Shown here: positions 19,538-28,851 of the stretch, piece by piece
Layout: each line of letters begins with the position of its first letter
Numbering within the stretch: position 1 is the first letter of the stretch
NCBI GenBank assembly: GCA_945266285.1
Contig: CALYOP010000004.1
Location: 155,615-219,614, forward strand
DNA length: 64,000 bases
Direction: 5' to 3'
Source of the DNA: an uncultured Commensalibacter sp.
GTDB lineage: Bacteria; Pseudomonadota; Alphaproteobacteria; Acetobacterales; Acetobacteraceae
Notes under the pieces: model-generated
Databases searched by the model: none
What the model was told of the DNA's origin: nothing
Seen by the model: the letters and a program-made list of their open reading frames with translations, nothing else
Made by a program: the position numbers and the translations under genes

Positions 19538-20527
19538 TCAGAGATCAGCAATCAAATAATGGAAAAGGAATTTCTTTCCATCTTCAATAAATGCATTGCC
19601 GATAGCCATAACTTTTTTCCTCTGGATATCCGTATAGAATTCATCAAATATACAAGATATTTTATCTTCTAGCGTCATCATAATCAGATGTTGATCACGT
19701 TCAATTAGACGATGTTCATTGGGGTGACCATAATTCTGCACCAGAAGCGCTTTATTAAAACGCATATGACCATAAGGCAATTTTTGAGAAAGTTCGCCAA
19801 ATCGCCATTCACGTTCGCGTAGAAGTCTTTTTACAGTACAAAAAGCTGCATCTGTTTCATACAAATGATCATTAAAAACAGTTTTATATCCGTTTAGCTG
19901 CAGCCATTTTTTTGTACTGGATGTTAATTGCGTTGCATGATGTAGAATACAATCATTTTCTGGAAATTTTTTCAGTTTACTAATCCAGAACCGCTCAGTT
20001 AAAAAACCGATTTTAAGACCAAGATTTTGTAAGTAATATTTATCAGAAATAAGTGCATTTACCGCATCTTGATCACTTTGTCCCGTATCTGCAATCTGCT
20101 TATATACATCCTGCCAAAAACGAACGACGATATCGGATGGGTAAAACGCAACGACACCTAAATTGGCTTTTTTAATTTCGCCATTACTTTCCAATTGAAA
20201 AACAACATCATAATTTTCAAGAGCTTCTTTAAACGATGAAGCCATAGGACGATAAACAGCGATATCAATATCAGCAAAAACGATAATCTGATTGTGATTT
20301 TCAAAAGTTTTATTGGCACTTTCGATCATTGTGCTCATGCGTTTAAGCCACAATGACATACCCCCTCTATTGCCTCCGACTTCGTTCATATCCAATTCAT
20401 GACAATAAAGATCAATGTTATCTCGTATGCCAGACAGAAAACGAATCAATAAAGGTTCGAAATTAGGTGTATAAAAGCAATAAAGTGAAAAATCTTTAAC
20501 TTCTTCCATGTAATCAGCACCTAACAT
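19538..20527 (-). CDS. Putative nucleotide-diphospho-sugar glycosyltransferase
   Basis: A 329-residue protein resembling the nucleotide-diphospho-sugar transferase family (GT77-like). The key element is IIVFADIDIAVYRP near residues 81-94, a DxD-type metal and sugar-nucleotide site. It is followed by ANLGVVAFYPSDIVVRFWQDV and GQSDQDAVNALI, which match the family's acceptor-side pattern. No signal peptide or membrane helix is seen, so it should act in the cytoplasm on a lipid-linked or protein acceptor that cannot be identified. It is a monocistronic gene with a 370-base upstream region holding tRNA-Met. A start at the internal ATG at 20509 is also possible. Confidence 0.6.
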   Translation of the reverse strand: MLGADYMEEVKDFSLYCFYTPNFEPLLIRFLSGIRDNIDLYCHELDMNEVGGNRGGMSLWLKRMSTMIESANKTFENHNQIIVFADIDIAVYRPMASSFKEALENYDVVFQLESNGEIKKANLGVVAFYPSDIVVRFWQDVYKQIADTGQSDQDAVNALISDKYYLQNLGLKIGFLTERFWISKLKKFPENDCILHHATQLTSSTKKWLQLNGYKTVFNDHLYETDAAFCTVKRLLREREWRFGELSQKLPYGHMRFNKALLVQNYGHPNEHRLIERDQHLIMMTLEDKISCIFDEFYTDIQRKKVMAIGNAFIEDGKKFLFHYLIADL

Positions 20528-20733
20528 TTCAGATAATTAATCATTTACTATGTTATTATGTCTTTGACATTATAACATAAATAAAATCATAATTTACGCT
20601 TTTATTAGACTTATCCTGATTTATAATGGTATTAGCTTAATTTAGGCTAATGAAATTTTAACAAATTTCTAAGAAATGAAGTTCGATTTATTGCTTGCTT
20701 CTTTTTTTAATTAATTTTTGAAAAGCAAAGTTA

Positions 20734-20808
20734 TGGTAGCGGCGGGCGGATTTGAACCACCGACCAAGGGATTATGATTCCCCTGCTCTACCACTGAGCT
20801 ACGCCGCC
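20734..20808 (-). tRNA. tRNA-Met, elongator (anticodon CAT)
   Basis: Minus-strand cloverleaf: acceptor GGCGGCG against CGCCGCT, D arm TAGCTCAGTGGTAGAGC, anticodon loop ATCATAA (anticodon CAT), T arm GGTGGTTCAAATCCGCC and encoded CCA. The anticodon stem lacks the three G-C pairs of an initiator tRNA, so it is read as elongator tRNA-Met. Apart from this tRNA, the 370-base gap 20528-20898 shows only AT-rich sequence. Confidence 0.92.
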
Positions 20809-20898
20809 TTAAATCATAAAAGACGGAACCACATATCCTTAATGATGGATGAATGTCAAGTCCCTTTAACACGCTTTTATGATCATTTTAAAGAAAAT

Positions 20899-21393
20899 CT
20901 ATTCTTTTTCTGAAATCTCAACCGAAATACGTGCTGGTCTGCCTCTTCTTCCAGGTCTAGAAACTGGTTTCGGCTCTTCTTCGATCGTGATGGTTTCTTG
21001 CCTGTTGGAATTTTCTGTTTCAGCTTCATCCGCAACGCGTTCTTCGGCAACAACAGGTTCTGACGTATTATCAAGTGTTGTTTCTTCTACAGGCGCAACA
21101 GGTTGGTTACGATGACGCGCTTGATTAGCCTGATTCATTAAATTCAGAATTCGTGAATAGTGATCCGCATATTGAAAAAAGCTCTCGGCAGAAATCCGAT
21201 CACCAGAGCTTACAGCGTCACGACCATGTTGAAGATATTTTTCAAAAAGCTGTTGTGCGGTTCCACGGATACGCACATCTGGTCCATTACTGTCAAAAAC
21301 ATGATTCCGGTTTAAAGGAACCTGGCCGTTTTGATGACGAGAACTGCTATTGCCAGACCGATGGAAACGGCTTCGCATGCGTTTTGTATTCAT
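20899..21393 (-). CDS. DUF4167 domain protein
   Basis: A basic, low-complexity, probably RNA-associated protein of unknown function. It shows the DUF4167 core FDSNGPDVRIRGTAQQLFEKYL, then ARDAxSSGDRxxAExxxQxADHYxRI (with HGRDAVSSGDRISAESFFQYADHYSRIL here). The rest is Arg-, Gln-, Glu- and Pro-rich and likely disordered, ending in GRRGRPARISVEIS. The start is ambiguous: a GTG at 21420 and an ATG at 21393 are in frame. The ATG gives the more usual MNTKRMRSRFHR beginning. In alphaproteobacteria this gene commonly lies downstream of prfA-prmC, as here. Confidence 0.82.
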   Translation of the reverse strand: MNTKRMRSRFHRSGNSSSRHQNGQVPLNRNHVFDSNGPDVRIRGTAQQLFEKYLQHGRDAVSSGDRISAESFFQYADHYSRILNLMNQANQARHRNQPVAPVEETTLDNTSEPVVAEERVADEAETENSNRQETITIEEEPKPVSRPGRRGRPARISVEISEKE

Positions 21394-21614
21394 AAGTTGT
21401 CGCAGTACTTTCCTGTTCACAATAATCTATCGAACCCAAATGAAGATAACCATTCTGATTCTGGGGAAATTTGAAATATTTTTATCAAACCAGTCTTAGT
21501 GTTAATATCTAACTGAATAATAGACCCGTTTTTACATGTTCCAACATTACTAATTCTTTTTTAGTAACTAAGGCAGTTATTTTATCAAGCTTCTTATAAA
21601 CTACCAAGGTCTTT

Positions 21615-22475
21615 TTATAATTTTGATGACGATAACGCAATAGCGCGAATGCAACCATTTAAATCCTGTTGCCGATGAACCACAAAAAGACCGTTACTTT
21701 CTGCAATGGCCTCAACCATTTTATCTTGATGGATACCGATTTCAAAAATCAAAATACCATCTTTCCTTAATAAATGGCATGCTTGGGCACAAATATAGCG
21801 ATAAGCATCCATTCCATCTTCACCACCATCTAATGCTGATAAAGGTTCATAAGCGCGAACTTCTGGCATTAAATTTGGTATATCCTTGGCACAAATATAA
21901 GGGGGATTGGAAAAAATAATATCAAATTTTCCTATTAAAGCATCACCCCAATGACCTACTATAAAAGATAATCGTTGCGAAAGCTGAGATTCACGCCCAT
22001 TAATAACAGCAATTTTGACCGCTTCTGGGACAATATCAATACCAATACCAAATGCTTGCGTATATTCTGTCAAAGCGGCTAATAATAGACATCCTGTTCC
22101 AGTACCTAAATCCAATATTTGATAATTCGACTGACGCTTTGGGCGCAAGAATAACAAAGTTTCAATTAATGCTTCGCTATCGGCCCTTGGGATTAATGTA
22201 GCCGAAGATACTTTTATGTCTAATGACCAAAAACCCTGTTCGCCTGTTATGTATGCATAAGGTTCACGTTGAGCTCTTCTTTGGAAAAAGGAACGGCATA
22301 ACTGAGGATCAACCAGAACGCTTCGATCCATCATCAATAATTCACCCATTGATTTTCTCAAAGCCGACGAAATTAATAATAAAGCTTCACGCCTAGGTGC
22401 CTCTATCCCTCTGGATTTTAACGTATTTTCACCTTCCTTAATCAATTCTGCTAAAGAAACTACTTTCTCTTCCAT
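21615..22475 (-). CDS. prmC: Release factor N5-glutamine methyltransferase
   Basis: Methylates the glutamine of the GGQ motif in peptide chain release factors, using S-adenosylmethionine, in the cytoplasm. The 286 residues comprise an N-terminal helical domain (1-75), the SAM-binding motif LDLGTGTGCLLLAAL at about 121-135, and the catalytic NPPY at 190-193 (SNPPYICAKD). Its substrate RF1 is encoded just upstream. The two genes, normally adjacent, are separated here by an opposite-strand gene of about 460 bases. Confidence 0.95.
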   Translation of the reverse strand: MEEKVVSLAELIKEGENTLKSRGIEAPRREALLLISSALRKSMGELLMMDRSVLVDPQLCRSFFQRRAQREPYAYITGEQGFWSLDIKVSSATLIPRADSEALIETLLFLRPKRQSNYQILDLGTGTGCLLLAALTEYTQAFGIGIDIVPEAVKIAVINGRESQLSQRLSFIVGHWGDALIGKFDIIFSNPPYICAKDIPNLMPEVRAYEPLSALDGGEDGMDAYRYICAQACHLLRKDGILIFEIGIHQDKMVEAIAESNGLFVVHRQQDLNGCIRAIALSSSKL

Positions 22476-22523
22476 AAGATTCCTTTTATTATTTTGGAAA
22501 ATCTATAGCGCTTATACGGAACC

Positions 22524-22985
22524 ATGATTAATTCATTTAAAAAATTACTAATCGCTTGCTGCTTTATCAGTGCATTAGGCACAAGCTATTCTGCTTTTTC
22601 ACAACCAATTCAGTTTCGTATTTACAATATTAAACATAATCGAGAAATATCTGAGACATCACGCATTTATATCAATGAAAAACTGATTGCGACATTTACC
22701 CTTGATGAGAAACATCCTCGCATTCTTTTACCCATTGTAATTGACTCAGAACAAAAAAATTATCGCTACGATTTCTGTGGAGAAATCAAAATTCGAAATG
22801 ATAATGACAAAATAGAAACCCACGAAATAAATAGTACCGGATGGTTACACAATCCAAAAGGTCGAATTTATTACGCATTAGCAGAAGATAATTTTACCTA
22901 TTTTTACCTCGGTGATTTACTTGATCCCTCAGCTGCCAATCATACCAATCAACGAAGCGCATTGTGTTCTATCCCAGCTTCGTAA
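22524..22985 (+). CDS. Hypothetical secreted protein nested between prfA and prmC
   Basis: A 153-residue protein that I do not recognise. Residues 1-26 form a Sec signal peptide (basic MINSFKK, hydrophobic LLIACCFISALG, cleavage likely after SAFS). The mature part appears beta-rich (IQFRIYNIKHNREISETSRIYIN) with two cysteines (in RYDFCGEI and ALCSIP) that could form a disulfide. It lies on the plus strand in the gap between the minus-strand prfA and prmC. It is two bases from the prfA stop and 48 bases from the prmC start, so it must have its own promoter divergent from prmC. The overall form suggests a periplasmic protein of unknown role. Confidence 0.6.
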   Translation: MINSFKKLLIACCFISALGTSYSAFSQPIQFRIYNIKHNREISETSRIYINEKLIATFTLDEKHPRILLPIVIDSEQKNYRYDFCGEIKIRNDNDKIETHEINSTGWLHNPKGRIYYALAEDNFTYFYLGDLLDPSAANHTNQRSALCSIPAS

Positions 22986-22987
22986 TT

Positions 22988-24070
22988 TTAATTACTTTCC
23001 TCTGCAGCTAATAAACGTGCTTGCTCTTCTTGAGTCAAAGCATTGATAATATCATCAAATTCACCCAGCATAATGCGATCGATTTTATGCAATGTCAGAT
23101 TAATCCGATGGTCGGTCACCCGACCTTGTGGGAAGTTATAAGTTCGAATACGTTCGGAACGATCACCTGTTCCCACCTGTGAACGACGATCCGCAGCACG
23201 ACTTTCATGAGCAGCAGCACGTTGTTGTTCATATAACCGGGATCGTAAAATTTTCATTGCCTTAGCACGGTTTTTATGCTGGCTTTTTTCTTCCTGCATA
23301 GCCACCACAATCCCAGAAGGAATGTGGGTAATTCTTACTGCACTTTCGGTTTTGTTAACATGCTGCCCACCAGCACCCGAAGCACGATAAACATCAATTC
23401 GTAAATCGCTTTCATCAACGACAACATCGACTTCTTCAGCTTCTGGAAGAACGGCCACGGTAACAGTTGAAGTATGAACCCGTCCTTGACTTTCGGTAGC
23501 TGGAACCCGTTGAACACGATGAACACCGGATTCATATTTAAGATGCGCAAACACCCCAACACCTGTAATCGATGCTATGCCTTCTTTAAGGCCACCTAAT
23601 TCGGTATCGTTATATCCAAGAATTTCAAAACGCCAACCACGTGCTTCAGAATAGCGCTGATAAGCAGAAAATAATTCTGCTGCAAACAAAGCCGCTTCAT
23701 CGCCACCAGCAGCAGGCCGCAATTCCAGAATAGCGCTACGTTCATCTGCTTTATCACGTGGTAACATCGCCAAACGAATTTGTTGTTTTAATTCAGGAAT
23801 ACGTTCATGTAAGCTTTGTAACTCAGCTTCAGCCAATTCTCGCATTTCTGGGTCTTGCGCCATTTCTTGCGCTGCCTGTTCATCTTCTTCGGCTTTGCGC
23901 AGTGCGTTTACCAATTCTACAATTGGCGATAATTCCGCATATTCCCGCGAAATTTCGGCGAACTCATCGCCTCCTATATCTGTTGATAATAAATGTTGCA
24001 GTTCTTCTGACCTAGCAACAATTTTATCCAAGCGATCATTTAGGCTGGCAGAAAATTCAACTAAACTCAT
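22988..24070 (-). CDS. prfA: Peptide chain release factor 1
   Basis: Class I release factor that recognises UAA and UAG and triggers peptide release. The 360 residues show the codon-recognition PAT tripeptide at 190-192 (VQRVPATESQGR) and the catalytic GGQ at 234-236 (SGAGGQHVNKTES), whose glutamine is the target of PrmC. The gene starts four bases after the hisS stop and belongs to the minus-strand run from lysC downward. Confidence 0.98.
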   Translation of the reverse strand: MSLVEFSASLNDRLDKIVARSEELQHLLSTDIGGDEFAEISREYAELSPIVELVNALRKAEEDEQAAQEMAQDPEMRELAEAELQSLHERIPELKQQIRLAMLPRDKADERSAILELRPAAGGDEAALFAAELFSAYQRYSEARGWRFEILGYNDTELGGLKEGIASITGVGVFAHLKYESGVHRVQRVPATESQGRVHTSTVTVAVLPEAEEVDVVVDESDLRIDVYRASGAGGQHVNKTESAVRITHIPSGIVVAMQEEKSQHKNRAKAMKILRSRLYEQQRAAAHESRAADRRSQVGTGDRSERIRTYNFPQGRVTDHRINLTLHKIDRIMLGEFDDIINALTQEEQARLLAAEESN

Positions 24071-24074
24071 TCTA

Positions 24075-25325
24075 TTATTTCGCCGTCATCATTTTAATCT
24101 GTGAAACAATTTGTTCCAAAGCAACTGCTTTTTGATCTCCGAGATGGAGATTTTTCAATTGCACCTGTTGCTGCTGCACTTCTTCTTCTCCAATAATAAT
24201 CGCAATCGGTGCTCCAAGCTTGTTTGCTTTTTCCATCTGTTTACGCGGATTTCCCTTATAGATTATCTCGCTATGTATATTGTGATGGCGCAAATTCTGT
24301 AAAACTTCAAATGCCATTGGTTGCGCTATAGCAGATAAAGCAATAACCACCACAGGTTTGCTTACTTCTGGCACTTTTTCAAGTAAAAGCGACAACCGTT
24401 CAACACCCGAAGCCCAACCGATTGCTGGCACAGCAGGTCCACCCATTTCTGCTACTAACCCATCATATCGCCCACCAGCCAATACGGTTCCCTGAGCACC
24501 AAGTTTTGTTGTCACAAACTCAAAGACTGTATGGTTATAGTAATCAAGACCTCGGACAATAAATGGGTTAGTCTTAAAAGGAATCTTGAAATGGTCCAAA
24601 GCTTTACGCAACTGATCCCAGAATGTTCTGGCTTCTTCTGTCATAAAATTTTCTAAAGAAGGTGCGTCAGCCAATAATGCTCGATCTTCTGGCGATTTAC
24701 TATCCAAAATGCGTAAGGGATTGCGTTCTAAACGGTTTTGACTATCTGAAGAAAGTTTGTCTTTAACGGCTTTAAAGTAAGCAATTAAAGCTTCACGCCA
24801 TGCCTGACGACTCTTTGCATCCCCAAGCGTATTTAGTTCTAATACAACATCATCAGCTAAACCCAATGCTTTTAAAATATCATAACCCATAGCAATGATT
24901 TCAGCATCTGCAAAAGGAACATCAACGCCTAAAAGTTCAGCTCCAATCTGATAAAACTGCCGATAACGCCCCTTTTGTGGCCGTTCATAGCGAAACATCG
25001 GCCCTGCATAAAATGCTTTTTGTGGTAGGCTTTGGGTTAAGCTATTCGTTACTAAGGCACGGCAAATACCAGCTGTTCCTTCAGGTCTCAAAGTTAAGGA
25101 ATCACCGCCTCGATCTTCAAAGCTATACATTTCCTTTGAAACAATATCAGATGTATCCCCTAATGAACGTGCAAAAACCCGCGTTTCTTCAAAAACAGGG
25201 GTCACCCATTCTTCAAAGCCATATAAAGATGTAATATGTCTCGCGGTTTGAATAATATGATTATGTCGACGTTGATCTTCCCCTATAAGATCATGGGTTC
25301 CACGAACAGCTTTTACATCACTCAC
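24075..25325 (-). CDS. hisS: Histidyl-tRNA synthetase
   Basis: Class II aminoacyl-tRNA synthetase charging tRNA-His in the cytoplasm; 416 residues, the normal length. Motif 1 is GFEEWVTPVFEETRVF, motif 2 spans TLRPEGTAGICRAL to FYAGPMFRYERPQKGRYRQFYQIGAE, the histidine loop is VRGLDYYNHTVFEF, and motif 3 is AIGWASGVERLSLLL. The C-terminal 95 residues form the anticodon-binding domain. ispG lies upstream with a 23-base gap and prfA downstream with a four-base gap. Its cognate tRNA-His is at 13227-13303. Confidence 0.97.
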   Translation of the reverse strand: MSDVKAVRGTHDLIGEDQRRHNHIIQTARHITSLYGFEEWVTPVFEETRVFARSLGDTSDIVSKEMYSFEDRGGDSLTLRPEGTAGICRALVTNSLTQSLPQKAFYAGPMFRYERPQKGRYRQFYQIGAELLGVDVPFADAEIIAMGYDILKALGLADDVVLELNTLGDAKSRQAWREALIAYFKAVKDKLSSDSQNRLERNPLRILDSKSPEDRALLADAPSLENFMTEEARTFWDQLRKALDHFKIPFKTNPFIVRGLDYYNHTVFEFVTTKLGAQGTVLAGGRYDGLVAEMGGPAVPAIGWASGVERLSLLLEKVPEVSKPVVVIALSAIAQPMAFEVLQNLRHHNIHSEIIYKGNPRKQMEKANKLGAPIAIIIGEEEVQQQQVQLKNLHLGDQKAVALEQIVSQIKMMTAK

Positions 25326-25348
25326 TGATTATAATCCCGATTTATCAA

Positions 25349-26464
25349 TTATTTCGATTTATCTTTTTTAGCTGCTTCAATTTCAGCAGCCTTTTTTTCA
25401 ACCAAAGACACAACATGATCAATCATTTCTTCAGCGGGAACGGTATGATCCTGCTTACCTGCGACATAAACCATATGACGCCCCGAACCACCACCGGTAA
25501 CACCAACGTCAGTCATTAAGGCTTCACCAGGGCCATTAACCACGCAACCAATAATCGAAAGCGTTAACGGCGTTTCTATATGTGCCAGACGTTCTTCTAA
25601 TGCAGCTACGGTTGGAATCACTTTAAAACCCTGACGTGCACAAGACGGACAAGATACGACTTTAACCCCGCGATGCCGAATTCCGAGTGTTTTTAAAATA
25701 TCCCAACCAACCGATACTTCTTCTTCTGGCTCTGCTGAAAGCGAAACGCGCATCGTATCACCGACACCACTCCATAACAAAGAACCTAAACCTACAGAAG
25801 ATTTCACCGTTCCAGCGCGTTTACCACCTGCTTCGGTAATACCAATATGAAGTGGATAATCACAAGCTTCAGAAAGTTTACGATATGCTTCTACAGCCAA
25901 GAAAACGTCTGAAGCTTTGACGCTGATCTTAAATTCCCTAAAATCATTATCTTCTAATATTTTGGCATGTTCCATAGCACTTTCAACAAGTGCTTCTGGA
26001 TTTGGTTCACCATATTTTTCCAACAAATGTTTTTCTAATGATCCTGCATTCACACCAATACGTATCGAGCAATCATGATCTTTTGCTGCCTTAACGACCT
26101 CACGCACACGATCCGCATTCCCAATATTACCAGGATTAATACGCAGACAGGCTGCACCCGCTTCAGCAGCTTCAATAGCGCGTTTATAATGAAAGTGAAT
26201 ATCGGCAACAATTGGAACCTTAACATTCTGAACAATTTCTTTTAACGCAGCCGTGCTTTCTTCATCAGGACAAGAAACACGAACAATATCAACCCCTGCC
26301 CGTTCGGCACGTCGAATTTGTTCAATTGTCGCTTTGGCGTCACTAGTTAGCGTATTGGTCATGGTTTGCACAGTTATTGGAGCATCCCCACCTACCAGCA
26401 CGGGTCCCACATGTATCTGACGTGTTTTGCGGCGTTTGATTTGCTGATACGGGCGTAAATTCAT
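25349..26464 (-). CDS. ispG: (E)-4-hydroxy-3-methylbut-2-enyl-diphosphate synthase
   Basis: Iron-sulfur enzyme of the MEP isoprenoid pathway, converting MEcPP to HMBPP with reducing power from flavodoxin or ferredoxin. Visible signatures are [46 protein letters not shown] and the 4Fe-4S cysteines in [12 protein letters not shown] and [13 protein letters not shown]. The start [12 protein letters not shown] at 26464 is preferred because GGAG lies eight bases upstream; a longer frame opens at 26521 but lacks such a site. Co-directional with the RodZ-like gene upstream and hisS downstream, a common alphaproteobacterial order. Confidence 0.96.
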   Translation of the reverse strand: MNLRPYQQIKRRKTRQIHVGPVLVGGDAPITVQTMTNTLTSDAKATIEQIRRAERAGVDIVRVSCPDEESTAALKEIVQNVKVPIVADIHFHYKRAIEAAEAGAACLRINPGNIGNADRVREVVKAAKDHDCSIRIGVNAGSLEKHLLEKYGEPNPEALVESAMEHAKILEDNDFREFKISVKASDVFLAVEAYRKLSEACDYPLHIGITEAGGKRAGTVKSSVGLGSLLWSGVGDTMRVSLSAEPEEEVSVGWDILKTLGIRHRGVKVVSCPSCARQGFKVIPTVAALEERLAHIETPLTLSIIGCVVNGPGEALMTDVGVTGGGSGRHMVYVAGKQDHTVPAEEMIDHVVSLVEKKAAEIEAAKKDKSK

Positions 26465-26590
26465 TATTGATTCTCCAATAGAAAATATTGTCAGCACATT
26501 ATATCTTCGAAAATTGCACAAGCTGACTATAGCGCTTTATTTAGCGATTCATAAGAAAAAGCGCAAACAGTATTACAAGCTTACTTTAAC

Positions 26591-27766
26591 CTAAGGGTTA
26601 TCTGATGCAGGTATTTTATCTTTATTAACATTGGGAAGTATAGCGTTATTATTCAAAGGACGCCGATTAGAACCTGCGGGCGTCGCAATAGAATTATTAT
26701 TTGTTACGGCATTATCAGAAGCAGAAGGAGGATTTTGATCTGAAAATAATTTTCCCACGTTATCTTTGGACATTACAAATTTACGGATAACCGTTCCTTG
26801 TTTTCCAAGAGGTGATGAAAGTTTTCCTTGCCATTCAATCACAATCCCACCGGCATTCCCCACCGTCATCAACGCACCTTCTTCACCTATAGGTAAAGTC
26901 CAACTTTCGCCAGTTTGTAAGGTATGTTCATAAAGAACCTTCCCATTAGGTTTCTGTATCCGCATCCAACTTGGCGCTGTTGCTTTAACGATGATCTGAC
27001 CCTGCGCATCAGAAGGAACAAGATTAGAATCATTTTTTCCATCTGATGAAACTTTGTTCGCTTCTGTTGAAGTTACCGTTGTTGTTGGCTGCAAATTAGT
27101 TTGTGTTGACTGTCCTGATAATGAAGAAAAATTATCATCTGATGATGGTAAAGATTCGTCTTTTCCAGTTTTCGTATTTTCTGGCTCATTTTCCGAACGA
27201 ACCCCTTGAGAAATATCTTTTCCATCATCCTGTTGTTCTTGTGGCAACGGGGTTGGACGATCGGTAGGCATTACTGATGCAATTTGTGGGGATGTTTTAA
27301 TTTTATTAATGTTTTTCCCTGATTCTATAACGACAGGTGGTATCGTTTCCGAAAGCGTTTTTTCATGATTCGTCATCTTGTACCAACCAATATAGGCGAT
27401 CACAATAATGATCGCACTAATCAGGATGATCACACCAAGCGATATCCCTCTTTGTGCTACTGGCATAGGGAATAGTAGATCAGGTTTCTGATCAACTCGC
27501 TGATTTTCGCTTTTGAACCGTTGTAAAATTTCATCGGTGTTCAAATTCAATAATTCAGCATAAGCCCGTAAAAACCCAGAAGCATAAACAATACCAGGAA
27601 GTTTATCGATCTTCCCTTCTTCAAGTGCACTTAGAAATTCCTGACGGATCCGTAGCCTTTTAGATACTTCATCCAAACTCCATCCTAACTGTTCACGTCG
27701 AGCACGTAATACCGTACCAACCGTTGTTAATTGCTCACCAGAAAAAAAGGAGTTTGGATTGCCCAT
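26591..27766 (-). CDS. RodZ-like helix-turn-helix membrane protein
   Basis: A 391-residue bitopic protein with RodZ architecture. The N-terminal helix-turn-helix (about residues 14-75, LGWSLDEVSKRLRIRQEFLSALEEG) would bind MreB in the cytoplasm. One transmembrane helix spans about 108-131 (GISLGVIILISAIIIVIAYIG), followed by a Ser/Thr/Pro/Asn-rich periplasmic linker and a C-terminal beta domain (about 255-335, IIVKATAPSWMRIQ...LQTGESWTLP) typical of DUF4115. RodZ links the MreB cytoskeleton to the cell-wall elongation machinery. The gene lies between yrpB-like and ispG genes on the same strand, a usual RodZ context. Confidence 0.85.
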   Translation of the reverse strand: MGNPNSFFSGEQLTTVGTVLRARREQLGWSLDEVSKRLRIRQEFLSALEEGKIDKLPGIVYASGFLRAYAELLNLNTDEILQRFKSENQRVDQKPDLLFPMPVAQRGISLGVIILISAIIIVIAYIGWYKMTNHEKTLSETIPPVVIESGKNINKIKTSPQIASVMPTDRPTPLPQEQQDDGKDISQGVRSENEPENTKTGKDESLPSSDDNFSSLSGQSTQTNLQPTTTVTSTEANKVSSDGKNDSNLVPSDAQGQIIVKATAPSWMRIQKPNGKVLYEHTLQTGESWTLPIGEEGALMTVGNAGGIVIEWQGKLSSPLGKQGTVIRKFVMSKDNVGKLFSDQNPPSASDNAVTNNNSIATPAGSNRRPLNNNAILPNVNKDKIPASDNP

Positions 27767-27789
27767 AATTATACAATTTCCTTGGTAAA

Positions 27790-28851
27790 TTATACACCAA
27801 TTCGTCTTTGTAGATCTGCTAAGGCGGTTACAGCTTGATGAACCAATGTTTCAATAATCATATTCACTGGTTGAATCTGCTTCACCATTCCTACAGATTG
27901 CCCCGCCATTACGGAACCTTGTTCAACATCACCTTCAATAACAGCACGTCTTAAAGCCCCAGCCCAGAAATGTTCAATTTCTAACTGAGCAATATCCTTA
28001 GTCAAAACACCGTTTTTATATTTCGTCAAAATATCAGCTTGATGACGCATAAAACGCCGCGTGCCCTCATTAGACAATGCTCTTACTGGAATAACGGGAA
28101 AACTTTCATCGAGTTGTGCGGTAATGATTGCATCCCTTGCTGCTGCCCGTAAAAAAGCCTGCTTAAATTTTTCATGAGCAATACTTTCAGTAGAAGCAGC
28201 AAATAAAGTACCTAGCTGAGCGCCAGAAGCACCCATCTCTAAATAAGAAAGAATGGCATCACCACGAGCCAGACCACCCGCAACAAACACAGGAACTTCA
28301 CGGATATAAGGAAGAATTTCTTGTGCCAGAACCGTTAAAGAGACAGGCCCTACATGTCCACCAGCTTCTGAACCTTCAATGACTAATGCATCCACACCCA
28401 TCTTGATCAGACGTTTTGCAAGAACCAGAGCCGGTGCAAAACCCATTACTTTTGCACCGCCATCTTTAATCGTTTTAATTGAATTTGCTGATGGAATACC
28501 ACCGGCTAAAACAATGTGCTGTACTTGAAGTCTTAAACAGACCTTAATTAGCTCGTCTAACCGCGGGTGCATTGTGATCAAATTAACCCCGAAAGGTTTA
28601 TTCGTCATTGATTGCGTTGCTATAATTTCAGCTTCTAGCATCGAAGGTTCCATAGCGCCACAAGCAATGACACCAAATCCACCTGCATTTGAAATCGCCG
28701 AAACAAGATGCCGTTCACTAACCCAGGACATGGCACCGCCTAAAATAGCGACTTGGCTTCCAAGGAAATCCAGACCACGTTTCCATAACGCATCCAATTC
28801 CTGTCGTGCCACTTTATACTGATCGGCGTTTTCGTTAGACTGATAGCTCAT
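27790..28851 (-). CDS. NAD(P)H-dependent flavin oxidoreductase (nitronate monooxygenase/YrpB family)
   Basis: FMN-binding TIM-barrel enzyme of 353 residues. The signatures are VAILGGAMSWVSERHLVSAISNAGGFGVIA near the N-terminus, the phosphate loop MGVDALVIEGSEAGGHVGP, and PVFVAGGLARGDAILSYLEMGASGAQLGTLF. Family members oxidise nitronates or act as enoyl reductases, and the sequence does not decide between these. Its ATG shares one base with the lysC stop (TAATG), so the two genes are translationally coupled. The conserved lysC-adjacent position suggests a housekeeping role. Confidence 0.85.
   Translation of the reverse strand: MSYQSNENADQYKVARQELDALWKRGLDFLGSQVAILGGAMSWVSERHLVSAISNAGGFGVIACGAMEPSMLEAEIIATQSMTNKPFGVNLITMHPRLDELIKVCLRLQVQHIVLAGGIPSANSIKTIKDGGAKVMGFAPALVLAKRLIKMGVDALVIEGSEAGGHVGPVSLTVLAQEILPYIREVPVFVAGGLARGDAILSYLEMGASGAQLGTLFAASTESIAHEKFKQAFLRAAARDAIITAQLDESFPVIPVRALSNEGTRRFMRHQADILTKYKNGVLTKDIAQLEIEHFWAGALRRAVIEGDVEQGSVMAGQSVGMVKQIQPVNMIIETLVHQAVTALADLQRRIGV

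Noticed and set aside
20734-20808. Initiator tRNA-fMet or tRNA-Ile with a modified CAT anticodon
   Set aside because: The anticodon stem lacks the three consecutive G-C pairs of initiator tRNAs, and the body resembles elongator tRNA-Met. The Ile alternative cannot be fully excluded by eye.
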